Shown here: one piece after another, positions 27,473 to 36,454 of the stretch | How the letters are laid out: each line of letters starts with the position of its first letter | How positions within the stretch are numbered: the first letter of the stretch is position 1 | Notes under the pieces: generated by a model | What the model saw: the letters and a program-made list of their open reading frames with translations, nothing else | The model's database searches: none | What the model was told of the DNA's origin: nothing | Program-made: the position numbers and the translations under genes | Source of the DNA: Sulfuricella sp. T08 | GTDB lineage: Bacteria; Pseudomonadota; Gammaproteobacteria; Burkholderiales; Sulfuricellaceae | Length of the DNA stretch: 64,000 bases | NCBI RefSeq assembly: GCF_000971475.1 | Contig: NZ_DF967563.1 | Span: 72,823 to 136,822 of the forward strand | Direction of reading: 5' to 3'

Positions 27473-28812
27473 ACGTCCGGAAATTTCATGCCAGCACCAC
27501 GCGCGAGGCCCTGCGCCAAGTCAGGGACGCACTGGGTGCCGACGCCATCATCCTGTCCAATCGCCAGGTGGCGGGCGGTATCGAGATCATGGCGGTGGCA
27601 GACATGGATATGTCATCCCTTGCCGGCAACCCGGTGAGCCCGCCCCCAGCCAAGGAACGACCCGCACCTGCAGAATTTTTCACCCGCGCCGAGCCTGCAC
27701 CACCCCCACCGCCCACTGTCGCCTCTTCTCCGGTTTCACGATCGCAAATCGCCGAGTTGCAGGAAAAGAGCAAGCCGGCTGTGGAGGAAACGCGGAACAA
27801 GGATGCTCCGCCAGATCTGATGGGTCAGGAAATTATCCGCGAAATCAAGTTCCTGCGCGGCATGCTGGAAGGCCAGCTGTCTGGCTTTGCCTGGGGCGAG
27901 CTGCAACGGGAGGAACCCGCCAAGGTCGAAGTATTGCGCCACCTGTTGAGCGTGGGGTTCAGTCCGTTGTTATCGCGCCAGCTGCTGGATAAAATGCCGA
28001 CCGGCTATGACTTGGAAAAAAGTCTGCGTTGGCTGAAGGCGGCACTGATGCACAACCTGCATGTCGTGAAGGCGGGCGACGACATTGTCGAGCGCGGTGG
28101 AGTCTATGCGTTGACGGGACCCACCGGAGTCGGCAAGACCACCACCGTGGCGAAGCTGGCGGCGCGCTGCACTTTGAAACATGGTCCGGCCAGTCTGGCC
28201 CTGATCACTACCGATACCTACCGGATCGGTGCTCACGAGCAGTTGCGCATTTACGGCAAGATACTCGGCGTACCGGTTTACGTGATCAAGGATGAGGCCG
28301 ATTTGCAACTCACCCTGTCCGATCTGCAGAACAAGCATCTGATTCTGATCGACACGGTCGGCATGAGCCAGCGCGATCGCCGCCTTTCTGAGCAGGTGGC
28401 GCTTCTGTCCGGCGCCGGACGCAGCATCAAGCGCATATTGCTGCTTTCCGCCAACGGGCAGGGCAGCACGCTCGAAGACGTTGTCCGTTCCTACAAGAAG
28501 GATGATATGGATGGTTGCATTCTGACAAAAATCGATGAAGCGATCAGTATTGGCCCTGCGCTGGACGTGGTGATCCGCAACAAATTGATGCTCCATTATG
28601 TTACCAATGGACAGCGTGTGCCGGAGGATCTGCACCTCCCCAATCCGGTTTATCTGGTGGATCGGGTTTTGAAACCCGTCCAGGGAGATTCACCGTTCAC
28701 CCCGCTGGAAGCAGAATATCCGCTGGTGATGGCTGCCGCCGGCGGATTGGCCGGTGTGGAATCGACCGGCTACACGGAAGCAAAGCGCGACGTGGGAGCT
28801 CTACGTGGCTGA
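27469..28812 (+). CDS. flhF: Flagellar SRP-type GTPase FlhF
   Basis: FlhF is an SRP-family GTPase that sets polar flagellar placement. The 447-residue protein has the N-terminal B domain (MNVRKFHASTTREALRQVRDALGADAIIL), a proline-rich linker (about 65-100), an N domain and the G domain with P-loop GPTGVGKT at 217-224. DTYRIGAHEQL, DTVGMSQRD and TKIDEA complete the GTPase motifs. It is followed by flhG with an 8-base overlap, the usual FlhF-FlhG number/placement pair. Confidence 0.95.
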   Translation: MNVRKFHASTTREALRQVRDALGADAIILSNRQVAGGIEIMAVADMDMSSLAGNPVSPPPAKERPAPAEFFTRAEPAPPPPPTVASSPVSRSQIAELQEKSKPAVEETRNKDAPPDLMGQEIIREIKFLRGMLEGQLSGFAWGELQREEPAKVEVLRHLLSVGFSPLLSRQLLDKMPTGYDLEKSLRWLKAALMHNLHVVKAGDDIVERGGVYALTGPTGVGKTTTVAKLAARCTLKHGPASLALITTDTYRIGAHEQLRIYGKILGVPVYVIKDEADLQLTLSDLQNKHLILIDTVGMSQRDRRLSEQVALLSGAGRSIKRILLLSANGQGSTLEDVVRSYKKDDMDGCILTKIDEAISIGPALDVVIRNKLMLHYVTNGQRVPEDLHLPNPVYLVDRVLKPVQGDSPFTPLEAEYPLVMAAAGGLAGVESTGYTEAKRDVGALRG

Positions 28813-29689
28813 TGTCCTGCAAGATCAGGCCGAGGGGCTGCGCCGGCTGCTGGCACGGGATTCGGTGCGGGTGGTGACGCTGACCAGCGGCAGGACCGGG
28901 GTCGGGAAAACCAACATTGTCGTCAACCTTGCCACTGCCCTCGCCAAGCGCGGTCGACATGTGCTGGTTCTGGACGAGCAGCAGGGCAAAGTCAGCATGG
29001 AAACGCTGCTTGGTCTGACCGCGCGCTATGACTTGATGCACGTGATCCGGCGCGAAAAGACGCTGGATGAGGTGATGCTGCGCGGCCCGGAGGGGGTGGA
29101 TATCGTTTCCGCCGGCAATGGACTGCGAGTGCTGGGAGAATTGGGGCAGGAAGACCAGGATTGGCTGGTGCAGTCATTCCGCCAGCTGTCGAAAACGGTG
29201 GACGTGGTACTGGTGGACGCCGTTGCCGGGGTTGCGAGCAATGTCTTGCCGCTTTCTCTGGCGTCGCAGGAAATCGTGATCGTGGTGTCCCCGCATCCTT
29301 CTTCGATCAAAGACGCCTATGCGCTGATCAAGGTGCTCAACCAGAATTTCGCCATTCACCGTTTCCATATCCTGGCCAGCAAGGTCAAGAACGAGCAAGA
29401 GGCGCGGGCGCTGTACGATAACATGGCTGAGGTGGCAGTGCGTTTCCTCGATGTAATCCTCGATTTCATGGGTTATGTGCCTTTTGACGAGAAGCTCAGA
29501 CAGGCCGCCCGGATTTGTCGGCCGGTTGTGGAAGCATTCCCCGTCACCGAATCGGCTAAGGCGCTCAGGGACTTGGCGGAAACCATGGAGCAATGGCCGC
29601 AACCCTCGGGCGAGGAAGGCCGCCTGGAAGCATTCATGCAGCGCCTGATTCAGAGCAGCCGTATGGCGGCGGAGGGCTTTCGCCTATAG
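28805..29689 (+). CDS. flhG: Flagellar number regulator FlhG (MinD-like ATPase)
   Basis: A 294-residue MinD/ParA-type ATPase that limits flagellar number together with FlhF. The deviant Walker A is SGRTGVGKTNI (about residues 28-38), with VDAVAGVASNVLPL and PSSIKDAYALIK downstream. The N-terminal DQAEGLRRLL resembles the DQA helix of FlhG that activates FlhF. I took the GTG at 28805, which has GGGAG seven bases upstream and overlaps the flhF stop. An earlier in-frame start would run 50 bases further into flhF. Confidence 0.9.
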   Translation: MADVLQDQAEGLRRLLARDSVRVVTLTSGRTGVGKTNIVVNLATALAKRGRHVLVLDEQQGKVSMETLLGLTARYDLMHVIRREKTLDEVMLRGPEGVDIVSAGNGLRVLGELGQEDQDWLVQSFRQLSKTVDVVLVDAVAGVASNVLPLSLASQEIVIVVSPHPSSIKDAYALIKVLNQNFAIHRFHILASKVKNEQEARALYDNMAEVAVRFLDVILDFMGYVPFDEKLRQAARICRPVVEAFPVTESAKALRDLAETMEQWPQPSGEEGRLEAFMQRLIQSSRMAAEGFRL

Positions 29690-29698
29690 AATTGTGCT

Positions 29699-30409
29699 AT
29701 GTACGCTAAAACCGGGCTGGAGAAAAATCAATACGTCGTCCAATATGCTCCGCTGGTAAAGCGCATTGCCTATCATCTGATGGCGAGGCTGCCTGCCAGC
29801 GTGCAGGTCGACGACCTGATTCAAGTGGGCATGATCGGCCTGCTTGATGCGGTGAGCAATTACGACGATACGCAGGGCGCGCAGTTCGAGACCTATGCAG
29901 TGCAGCGTATCCGCGGTGCAATGCTGGACGAATTGCGGCAATGCGACTGGTTGCCGCGCTCGGCGCGGAAAACGCTGCGTCAGATCGAAACCGCAATGAA
30001 TGCTCTGGAGCAGCGCGTGTGTCGCGCTCCGACCGAGCGCGAGGTGGCCGACGAATTGCACGTGAGCCTGGATGACTACCAGCAAATGTTGCTGGACGCG
30101 CGTGGTTGCCAGTTGCTGCATTACGAGGACTTGCACAGTAGCGAGGATGAGGACTTTTTCGAGCGCCACTGCGCCGACGATTCTGCAGGACCTTTAGCCA
30201 AATTGCAGGACGGAAGATTCCGGGAAAAATTGATCGAGGCAATCGGCATATTGCCAGAACGCGAGAAGCTGATGATGGCGATGTACTATGAGGAAGAGCT
30301 GAATCTGCGTGAAATCGGCGAGGTGTTGGGCGTTAGCGAATCGCGCGTGTGTCAGCTGCATAGCCAAGCCATGGCACGCTTGCGCAGCAAGTTGAAGGAA
30401 TGGCTGTGA
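29699..30409 (+). CDS. fliA: Flagellar sigma factor FliA (sigma-28)
   Basis: Sigma-28 directs late flagellar genes (filament, motor, chemotaxis). The 236-residue protein has region 2 (APLVKRIAYHLMARLPASVQVDDLIQVGMIGLLDAV), region 3 and region 4 (LREIGEVLGVSESRVCQLHSQAMARLR). It lies 9 bases after flhG in the same operon. The likely antagonist FlgM is encoded convergently at 32584-32907 behind a sigma-28-type promoter. Confidence 0.96.
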   Translation: MYAKTGLEKNQYVVQYAPLVKRIAYHLMARLPASVQVDDLIQVGMIGLLDAVSNYDDTQGAQFETYAVQRIRGAMLDELRQCDWLPRSARKTLRQIETAMNALEQRVCRAPTEREVADELHVSLDDYQQMLLDARGCQLLHYEDLHSSEDEDFFERHCADDSAGPLAKLQDGRFREKLIEAIGILPEREKLMMAMYYEEELNLREIGEVLGVSESRVCQLHSQAMARLRSKLKEWL

Positions 30410-30461
30410 AAATGGAAGGCAAGCGGTGCATGGGGTGGATTATTAACTGCGGAGCAGATGC

Positions 30462-31202
30462 ATGGATCTAGTCAGCATATTCGGTATTTTGCTGGCTTTG
30501 ACCGCAATTATTGGCGGCCAGGTTCTGGAGGGGGGGCATATTGGCTCCCTGATGCAATTGACGGCATTCATCATTGTCCTTGGTGGCACGACGGGCGCCA
30601 TCATGCTGCAGAGTTCGCCCAAGATTTTTTTTGAGGGCATGAGGCTGGCCAAATGGATAATCTGGCCACCCAAAGCGAACCAGCAGTTTTTGATCGAACA
30701 GGTGCTGGTCTGGAGCAACCTTGCGCGCAAGGGTGGATTGCTGGCACTTGAGTCGCAGCTGGATCTGCTGGAGGATACCTTCACCAAAAAAGGGTTGCAA
30801 ATGCTGGTGGATGGCGCCGAGCCGGAGAAAATTCGTGTTGCACTCGAGGTGGAAATTTCGACTTACGAGAAACATCATCTGGATGCTTCGAAAGTCTGGC
30901 AGGCTGCGGGCGGCTATGCACCTACGGTTGGCATTCTGGGTGCGGTGCTCGGCCTGATTCACGTGATGGAGAACTTGAGCGACCCATCCAAATTGGGTGC
31001 CGGTATCGCCGTAGCTTTCGTCGCAACCGTTTACGGCGTGGGATCGGCCAACCTGTTTTTTCTGCCGATGTCCGGCAAGCTTAAATACCTTATCGAGCAG
31101 GAAGTGGTGATGCGCGAGATGCTGATAGAAGGCTTGGTATCCATTGCCAATGGCGAAAATCCTCGCGTGATCGAGTCAAAATTGCAGGGTTACATTATTT
31201 AG
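30462..31202 (+). CDS. motC: Flagellar motor stator protein MotC (MotA/PomA family)
   Basis: A 246-residue four-helix stator subunit. The N-terminal FGILLALTAIIGGQVLEGG and the C-terminal AAGGYAPTVGILGAVLGLIHVM plus AVAFVATVYGVGSANLFFLP pair are typical of the MotC/PomA subgroup. It forms the ion channel with the following MotD. The cytoplasmic loop (about 80-150) carries the charged residues that contact FliG. The gene is 52 bases after fliA and 29 before motD. Confidence 0.93.
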   Translation: MDLVSIFGILLALTAIIGGQVLEGGHIGSLMQLTAFIIVLGGTTGAIMLQSSPKIFFEGMRLAKWIIWPPKANQQFLIEQVLVWSNLARKGGLLALESQLDLLEDTFTKKGLQMLVDGAEPEKIRVALEVEISTYEKHHLDASKVWQAAGGYAPTVGILGAVLGLIHVMENLSDPSKLGAGIAVAFVATVYGVGSANLFFLPMSGKLKYLIEQEVVMREMLIEGLVSIANGENPRVIESKLQGYII

Positions 31203-31231
31203 TCGAGAGTTACTTCCGGCGGCGGTGTACG

Positions 31232-32083
31232 ATGGCGCGCAGACAGAAGCACGAAGAACATGAGAACCTGGAGCGCTGGTTGGTGTCTTACGCCGACTTC
31301 ATTACCCTGTTGTTTGCCTTTTTTGTCGTGATGTATTCGATTTCCCAGGTTAATGAGGGAAAATACCGGGTGCTGAGCGATTCCCTTGTTAACGCCTTTA
31401 AAACCACACCGACGGCCACTACACCGATTGCACCCGCACTGCGGATCGATGCATCGCGGGGGTCGTCGAGTTCCGCTCAGGCTCTGGCCCTGAAACAAAC
31501 GATTTTTGTTCGCAAACCTGATCCCGTCATTGAAGCCCGTCAGAAACAGCAAACGGAAAAAATGAAGGGGGTCGCCGAGGATATCCTCAAAGCAATGGAA
31601 CCTCTGGTAAAAGAAGGGCAGGTTAAAGTCAGTCAGAGTGTTCATGGTATCGCGATCGAGATCAATGCCAGCGTGCTGTTCGCTTCAGGCCAGGCGGCTC
31701 TCGAGCCAGGATCGATCAAGGCGCTGCGTGCGGTAGGGGGCGTTTTGGCAAAGGTGCCGAACGATATTCAGGTGGAGGGCTTTACCGATAACACCCCGAT
31801 TAGCACCATCGCTTTCCCATCCAACTGGGAGCTATCGACAGCCCGTGCCAGCAGTGTGGTACGCCTGCTTGCAGAGAGCGGGGCGCCAGCCGACCGCCTG
31901 GTCGCCGTGGGTTATGGGGAATTTCGTCCGGTTGACTCCAATAGCACGCCGGAAGGGCGCGCGCGGAACCGGCGTGTGACTATCATGATTCTGTCGGAAC
32001 AGCAGGAAAAGATTATCGACATACCGTTGGCCAGTCAGGTGTCCAAAGCCGTGCCGGAAACCATCCGAGCCAAGAGCCCATAA
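31232..32083 (+). CDS. motD: Flagellar motor stator protein MotD (MotB family)
   Basis: A 283-residue MotB-type stator with one membrane helix near residues 18-40 (LVSYADFITLLFAFFVVMYS) carrying the proton-binding aspartate D22. A plug/linker region follows, then an OmpA-like peptidoglycan-binding domain (about 130-260; VEGFTDNTPISTIAFPSNW, SARASSVV-type helix). It is the partner of motC. It converges with flgN, and only 3 bases separate the stops. Confidence 0.93.
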   Translation: MARRQKHEEHENLERWLVSYADFITLLFAFFVVMYSISQVNEGKYRVLSDSLVNAFKTTPTATTPIAPALRIDASRGSSSSAQALALKQTIFVRKPDPVIEARQKQQTEKMKGVAEDILKAMEPLVKEGQVKVSQSVHGIAIEINASVLFASGQAALEPGSIKALRAVGGVLAKVPNDIQVEGFTDNTPISTIAFPSNWELSTARASSVVRLLAESGAPADRLVAVGYGEFRPVDSNSTPEGRARNRRVTIMILSEQQEKIIDIPLASQVSKAVPETIRAKSP

Positions 32084-32086
32084 TCA

Positions 32087-32581
32087 TTAAACCTTGCCGA
32101 TTGGTCTCCCCAGACCCAGCGCCTGGGTCTGCCCGTCCGGCCCGTACAGCGCGCTCTGATTGGCGGCCGCCTGAAGGATGGCGAGTGCTTGCTGGTTGTT
32201 CCTGAGTTGGGTGTCGATCATGCTGCCGTTGATCTGATTGAGTTGCTGGGCATTTTCCGCAAGTGCCAGAAGCTGCTGCCAGAGTTCGGCAATGTGTGGA
32301 TTTCCTCCGTCGCGCTGCTGCAGCCATTTCATCATGCCGCCCTGTTCTTGGGGGTAACCCAGCGCGCTGAGGAAGCGGGCACGGTTCTCGGCAAGCTGCG
32401 ACAATAACACCACTTTTTCGGATTTGATCCGGGCCAGTTCGAGCAGGGGGTCAACGTTGCCCTGAACCAGAGCATCCTGCTCGGTTTGTAATACCTTGAT
32501 GAAATCCTGGAATGCTCGTAACTCTGCTTCCAGGTTCTTGACTAAATCGGAGGGAGAGGCGATTGCCGGGTTGACTGTCAA
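32087..32581 (-). CDS. flgN: Flagellar export chaperone FlgN
   Basis: A 164-residue helical protein that matches FlgN in length, order and character: long amphipathic helices (LVKNLEAELRAFQDFIKVLQTEQDALVQG) followed by a more polar C-terminal half. FlgN is the chaperone for the hook-filament junction proteins FlgK and FlgL. It lies 2 bases after flgM in the minus-strand flgM-flgN pair. The sequence itself is poorly conserved, so the neighbour carries much of the weight. Confidence 0.85.
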   Translation of the reverse strand: MTVNPAIASPSDLVKNLEAELRAFQDFIKVLQTEQDALVQGNVDPLLELARIKSEKVVLLSQLAENRARFLSALGYPQEQGGMMKWLQQRDGGNPHIAELWQQLLALAENAQQLNQINGSMIDTQLRNNQQALAILQAAANQSALYGPDGQTQALGLGRPIGKV

Positions 32582-32583
32582 TA

Positions 32584-32907
32584 TCAGCTCTTCTGGTTCT
32601 GCATCAGGTCTTTAACTGTTGCCAGCAGGCTGTCTGCAATGACTTCCGGATTGATTTTGAAGCGCCCTTCGCTAATGGCCAGTTTGATTGCTTCCACGCG
32701 TGCGCTATCCACCACCGGCACGTTGTTCATGTTACTTTCCATGGCTTGAAGCTGCGATGAAAGCGCGGTGATCCGAACGTTGTCCTGCGAGCTTGGTTTC
32801 CCTTGCGGTGCGGCAGTCGGCGTGCCCGTTCCCGCATTCGAGGCGCGTGGGGCGGTTTCCTTGACGCCGCTACTGGTCGGCGATTTTACGGAGGCATCGA
32901 TCTTCAA
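32584..32907 (-). CDS. flgM: Anti-sigma-28 factor FlgM
   Basis: FlgM holds FliA inactive until it is exported through the finished hook. The 107-residue protein has a disordered N-terminal half (Ser/Thr/Pro/Ala-rich) and a C-terminal FliA-binding part with VDSARVEAIKLAISEGRFKI followed by NPEVIADSLLATVKDLM. This is the standard FlgM signature. Transcription appears to start from a sigma-28-like promoter about 90 bases upstream, giving feedback control by FliA. Confidence 0.93.
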   Translation of the reverse strand: MKIDASVKSPTSSGVKETAPRASNAGTGTPTAAPQGKPSSQDNVRITALSSQLQAMESNMNNVPVVDSARVEAIKLAISEGRFKINPEVIADSLLATVKDLMQNQKS

Positions 32908-32994
32908 AGTTAATTCCTTCGGGTTGCAGATCGTTTTTCGATAACGTCATTGACGCCTCGCGATCTATTAGCGGTTATCCGATTTATGCTAAGG

Positions 32995-33021
32995 ATAACG
33001 GCATGAGCTGGTAGAACTTTA
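32995..33021 (-). promoter_or_regulatory. Sigma-28 (FliA) promoter of flgM-flgN
   Basis: On the minus strand TAAA (33021-33018) is followed after exactly 15 bases by GCCGTTAT (33002-32995). The FliA consensus is TAAA-N15-GCCGATAA, so only two -10 positions differ. The site lies about 88 bases before flgM and points towards it. Confidence 0.75.
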
Positions 33022-33059
33022 GCGGAGAATGCCTATTTTTTCAAGTTAACCCGGGTGAA

Positions 33060-33521
33060 TCAGGCTGATGGTGCAGCCCAGCGTTGTGCCGCTGTTTCGT
33101 CATCTTCACGCGCATCCACCCAATATGCGCCTGCTTCGGTCTCTTCTTTCTTCCAGAATGGTGCACGGGTCTTCAGGTAATCCATGATGAATTCGCAGGA
33201 GGCAAAAGCGTCGCCACGATGCGCGCTGCTGACTGCTACCAGTACGATTTGATCCGTGGGTTTGAGCGGGCCAATGCGGTGGATTACCAGCGCATCAATG
33301 ATATTCCAGCGCCGCTTTGCTTCCTCCACAATTTCGGCCAATGCTTTTTCCGTCATGCCAGGGTAGTGTTCCAGGGTCATTTCAGCAACCGTGTTGCCGT
33401 GATTCAGATCGCGCACCAGACCGACGAAGCTGGCGACTGCGCCGATACCGGTATTATCTCGGCGCAGATCGAGGATTTCTGCGCCGAGGTCGAAATCTTC
33501 CGTTTGTACGCGCACCGGCAT
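33060..33521 (-). CDS. moaE: Molybdopterin synthase large subunit MoaE
   Basis: A 153-residue catalytic subunit that adds dithiolene sulfur to precursor Z using MoaD thiocarboxylate. MoaE motifs are clear: GAVASFVGLVRDLNHGNTV (about 30-48), LEHYPGMTEKALAEIVEEA and HRIGPLKPTDQIVLVAVSSAHRGDAF. The C-terminus FWKKEETEAGAYWVDAR contains the catalytic lysine pair. It is the last gene of mobB-moeA-moaD-moaE. moaA lies elsewhere in the window; moaB/moaC were not seen. Confidence 0.96.
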   Translation of the reverse strand: MPVRVQTEDFDLGAEILDLRRDNTGIGAVASFVGLVRDLNHGNTVAEMTLEHYPGMTEKALAEIVEEAKRRWNIIDALVIHRIGPLKPTDQIVLVAVSSAHRGDAFASCEFIMDYLKTRAPFWKKEETEAGAYWVDAREDDETAAQRWAAPSA

Positions 33522-33522
33522 T

Positions 33523-33777
33523 TCAGCCTCCTGTCACGGGCGGAAAGAAAGCGACTTCATCGCCATCACGCACGGTCGTGTCCGGGTCGGCCATGTCCTG
33601 GTTGACGGCCACGCGTACGGGTTTGTCCTGGGCAAGCTCTTCCGGCCATGTGCCACCTCGTTGGCGCAGCCATTCAGTCAGCGACCGGACATCGGCGACG
33701 CCGGCAGGCAGGGTTGCCTGCTCCGAGGACAGGCCCAGAGTTTCGCGTAGCCGGGCGAAATATAGCAGGGTGATCAT
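33523..33777 (-). CDS. moaD: Molybdopterin synthase small subunit MoaD
   Basis: An 84-residue ubiquitin-like sulfur carrier ending in the required Gly-Gly (FFPPVTGG). It starts MITLLYFARLRETLGL, typical of MoaD. It is activated at the C-terminal glycine as a thiocarboxylate and feeds MoaE, which begins one base after its stop. Length and terminus are complete. Confidence 0.95.
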   Translation of the reverse strand: MITLLYFARLRETLGLSSEQATLPAGVADVRSLTEWLRQRGGTWPEELAQDKPVRVAVNQDMADPDTTVRDGDEVAFFPPVTGG

Positions 33778-33792
33778 GCGGGCTTCCTCATG

Positions 33793-35016
33793 TTAGTTGA
33801 GCAATCCGGAGAAGGGCAGGAACTTTACGGTCTCACCACGTCGGATCGGCTTTCCTTCCGACACTTCCACCAGGCCATCGGCCCAGACAGTGGATGTAAG
33901 GACGCCGGAACCCTGGTTCGGGTAGAGTTGGACTCCGACTTCGCCATTTTCCGCCGTGTGCAGCCGGGCGCGCAGAAATTCGCGGCGCTTGTCGGGTTTC
34001 AGCCAGTCGAAATCGGCCTTCAGCGAGTAGGTTTGCGGGGCGGTAGCGGAAATGCCCTGACTGCGCAAAATGAACGGTCTCACGAACAGGCAAAAAGTGA
34101 CAAAAGCCGAGACCGGATTACCCGGCAGGCCGATGAACGGAACTTCGCCGACATCGCCAAAGGCCAGCGGCTTGCCCGGCTTGATCGCGATTTTCCACAA
34201 ATTGAGCTTGCCTACCGCTTCCACCGCTGTTTTGACATGGTCTTCCTCGCCCACGGAGACACCGCCGCTGGTGATGATCAGGTCCGCCCCTACGGCTGCT
34301 GCTTCGAGTACCTTTACGGTAGCGGCGAAGTCATCCGGCACGATACCCAGATCAACGACTTCGCAGCCCAGCGCATGCAGCAGGCCAGTCAGCACGAAGC
34401 GATTAGAGTTGTAGATCTGGCCCGGCTTGAGAGGTTCCCCGGGCATGACGATTTCGTCGCCGGTAAAGAAAGTGGCGACCTTCAGCTTGCGGTAAACAGG
34501 TAGGCTTGCAAAACCAACCGATGCCGCCAGCCCCATTTCCTGCGGGCGCAGCCGGATGCCGGCGGGAAGAATTTCGGCTCCGGCAGCGATGTCCTCGCCG
34601 GAACGGCGGATATTCTCGCCAATTCTGGGAGGTTTGCTGACAGTTACGGTATCACCTTCGACGCCGCAATATTCTTGCATCACCACCGCGTCGCAGCCGG
34701 CTGGCACTGGCGCCCCGGTGAAGATTCTGGCGGCTTGGCCAGCTTCAAGGGGCTGTCCGACTGTGCCCGCCGGGATACGCTGAGTCACCCGTAGTCGCGT
34801 CGATGCATTTGTGATATCGGCGATACGCACGGCATAGCCATCCATGGCGCTGTTGTCGAGCGGAGGAACATTGACCGCCGAAGTCAGGCGCTCGGCAAGG
34901 ACCCGCCCCAGCACATCGGCTGTGGCGATTTGTTCGGTTTTGTTTGCTGGCCGCACTCGTGCCAGCAGAAAGGACAACGCCTCGTCAGCGCTGAGCATGT
35001 TCTGTTTCTTGTCCAT
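33793..35016 (-). CDS. moeA: Molybdopterin molybdotransferase MoeA
   Basis: MoeA inserts molybdate into adenylated molybdopterin. The 407-residue protein has the N-terminal domain with PPLDNSAMDGYAVR and the RIFTGAPVPAGCDAVVMQE block. The MPT-binding domain has ITSGGVSVGEEDHVK (about 250-265), then GKPLAFGDVGEVPFIGLPGNPVSAF, and a C-terminal beta domain. The start lies inside mobB (32-base overlap), so the two proteins that deliver the cofactor may be coupled. An ATG six codons later is an alternative start. Confidence 0.95.
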   Translation of the reverse strand: MDKKQNMLSADEALSFLLARVRPANKTEQIATADVLGRVLAERLTSAVNVPPLDNSAMDGYAVRIADITNASTRLRVTQRIPAGTVGQPLEAGQAARIFTGAPVPAGCDAVVMQEYCGVEGDTVTVSKPPRIGENIRRSGEDIAAGAEILPAGIRLRPQEMGLAASVGFASLPVYRKLKVATFFTGDEIVMPGEPLKPGQIYNSNRFVLTGLLHALGCEVVDLGIVPDDFAATVKVLEAAAVGADLIITSGGVSVGEEDHVKTAVEAVGKLNLWKIAIKPGKPLAFGDVGEVPFIGLPGNPVSAFVTFCLFVRPFILRSQGISATAPQTYSLKADFDWLKPDKRREFLRARLHTAENGEVGVQLYPNQGSGVLTSTVWADGLVEVSEGKPIRRGETVKFLPFSGLLN

Positions 35017-35512
35017 GGTTTATAAGACCTGTTTGTTGCGAGATAAATGCGGCGATAGTTTTCGGCTGGTCTAGCCTGAACTGCGGCAATGTTGTTTCCA
35101 TAGCAAGGTCGCTGGCGATGGCGACAATATTCGGGTTCTGGGGAAAAAGCAACGGCTTGCCGATGACTGTGCGGTGCACTTCCAGTTTGGCAATCGCCTC
35201 GTTCTTGAAGCTTTCCACCAGCACCAGATCACAGGGCGCCAGCCGCGCCAGCTGTTCCTGCAGCCCCGGTTCCGGCTCGTCACGCAGTTCGTGGACTAAC
35301 GCCCAGCGGTATTGCGAGGCCACCATTACCTCGCTGCAGCCCGCGGTACGGAGACGGTAGGAGTCCTTGCCCGGCTGGTCGATGGAGAAATCGTGGTGGG
35401 TATGCTTGATCAAGGATACCTTCAGCCCTTGCGCCACGAACAGAGGGATCAACTGCTCGATCAACGTGGTTTTGCCGCTGCCGGAGTAGCCGGCGAATCC
35501 GAAAACTTTCAT
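34985..35512 (-). CDS. mobB: Molybdopterin-guanine dinucleotide biosynthesis adapter MobB
   Basis: A 175-residue GTP-binding protein with P-loop GYSGSGKTTL at residues 8-17 and the LIKHTHHDFSIDQPGKDSYRLRTAG block that marks MobB. It probably helps MobA or MoeA in building MGD cofactor; mobA itself is not in the window. It overlaps moeA by 32 bases and smpB by one. The C-terminal tail (GQETEHAQR) overlaps moeA coding sequence. Confidence 0.9.
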   Translation of the reverse strand: MKVFGFAGYSGSGKTTLIEQLIPLFVAQGLKVSLIKHTHHDFSIDQPGKDSYRLRTAGCSEVMVASQYRWALVHELRDEPEPGLQEQLARLAPCDLVLVESFKNEAIAKLEVHRTVIGKPLLFPQNPNIVAIASDLAMETTLPQFRLDQPKTIAAFISQQTGLINHGQETEHAQR

Positions 35513-35955
35513 TATTTGTTTCGCAACAGGCGATGCTTCTCGCGCTGCCAGTCTTTCTCTTTCTCGGCTTCCCGTTTGTCGTGCTGTTTTTTTCCTTTGG
35601 CCAGGCCGATTTCCAGCTTGATCCGACCGCGGACGAAATGCATGTCCAGCGGCACGAGGGTAAAACCGGCACGCTCCACCTTGCCAATCAGCCTGCTGAT
35701 TTCCTCGGCATGCAGCAGCAGCTTGCGGGTGCGCACCGGGTCGGGGTTGATGTGGGTGGAGGCGGTCGGCAACGGACTGATATGGCAGCCTAGCAGATAG
35801 AGTTCGCCGCCGCGGATGATGACGTAGGCTTCCTTGAGTTGCGTACGACCGGCGCGGATGGCCTTGACCTCCCAGCCATCAAGGACCATGCCGGCTTCAT
35901 ACTTTTCTTCGATGAAATAGTCGTGAAAAGCTTTTTTGTTTTGCGCGATGCTCAT
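35512..35955 (-). CDS. smpB: SsrA-binding protein SmpB
   Basis: SmpB binds tmRNA and brings it to stalled ribosomes for trans-translation. The 147-residue protein has the OB-fold core ([37 protein letters not shown]), [10 protein letters not shown] and the basic C-terminal tail [26 protein letters not shown]. All family landmarks are present. It is divergent from the ratA-like gene. The tmRNA gene itself was not found here. Confidence 0.96.
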   Translation of the reverse strand: MSIAQNKKAFHDYFIEEKYEAGMVLDGWEVKAIRAGRTQLKEAYVIIRGGELYLLGCHISPLPTASTHINPDPVRTRKLLLHAEEISRLIGKVERAGFTLVPLDMHFVRGRIKLEIGLAKGKKQHDKREAEKEKDWQREKHRLLRNK

Positions 35956-36016
35956 CGGCAGGTGAGTTTCTCCAGGAAATCGTGTATTTTAACAGTTTTT
36001 TACAGCGGTAGACTGA

Positions 36017-36454
36017 ATGGTAGTAGTGGAAAAATCCGTGCTGGTTTTTTACTCGGCACAGCAAATGTTCGTGCTGGTCGACAGGATCGAAGATTATCCG
36101 ACCTTCCTGCCCTGGTGCGGCGGGACGGAGGTGGTGCGGCACAGCGACGAAGCGCTCGAAGCGACGGTGCATATTGATTATCATCATCTCAAGCAGAGCT
36201 TCGCTACCGAAAACGTTCGGCAGGCGCCGCATCTGATCGAAATGAAGTTCCGCCATGGACCTTTCAGCCATCTTGAGGGCAGCTGGCGATTTGTCGAGCT
36301 GGACGAGGCTGCGTGCAAGGTCGAGTTTAAGCTCCATTATGAATTCTCAAGCAAGATCATGGAGAAACTGGTCAGCCCGGTTTTCGGGCATATTGCAAAC
36401 AGCTTTGTCGAAGCATTCGTTCAACGTGCGGCAGAAATCTATGGTGAGCCATGA
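36017..36454 (+). CDS. RatA/Coq10-type START-domain protein
   Basis: A 145-residue SRPBCC (START/polyketide-cyclase) protein. It has the family opening VEKSVLVFYSAQQMFVLVDRIEDYPTFLPWCGG and ends IANSFVEAFVQRAAEIYG. Relatives are named RatA (ribosome association toxin, in E. coli) or Coq10-like ubiquinone-binding proteins. The sequence alone does not decide between these roles. It overlaps the rnfH-like gene by 4 bases, the same ratA-ratB/smpB surroundings as in E. coli. Confidence 0.88.
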   Translation: MVVVEKSVLVFYSAQQMFVLVDRIEDYPTFLPWCGGTEVVRHSDEALEATVHIDYHHLKQSFATENVRQAPHLIEMKFRHGPFSHLEGSWRFVELDEAACKVEFKLHYEFSSKIMEKLVSPVFGHIANSFVEAFVQRAAEIYGEP

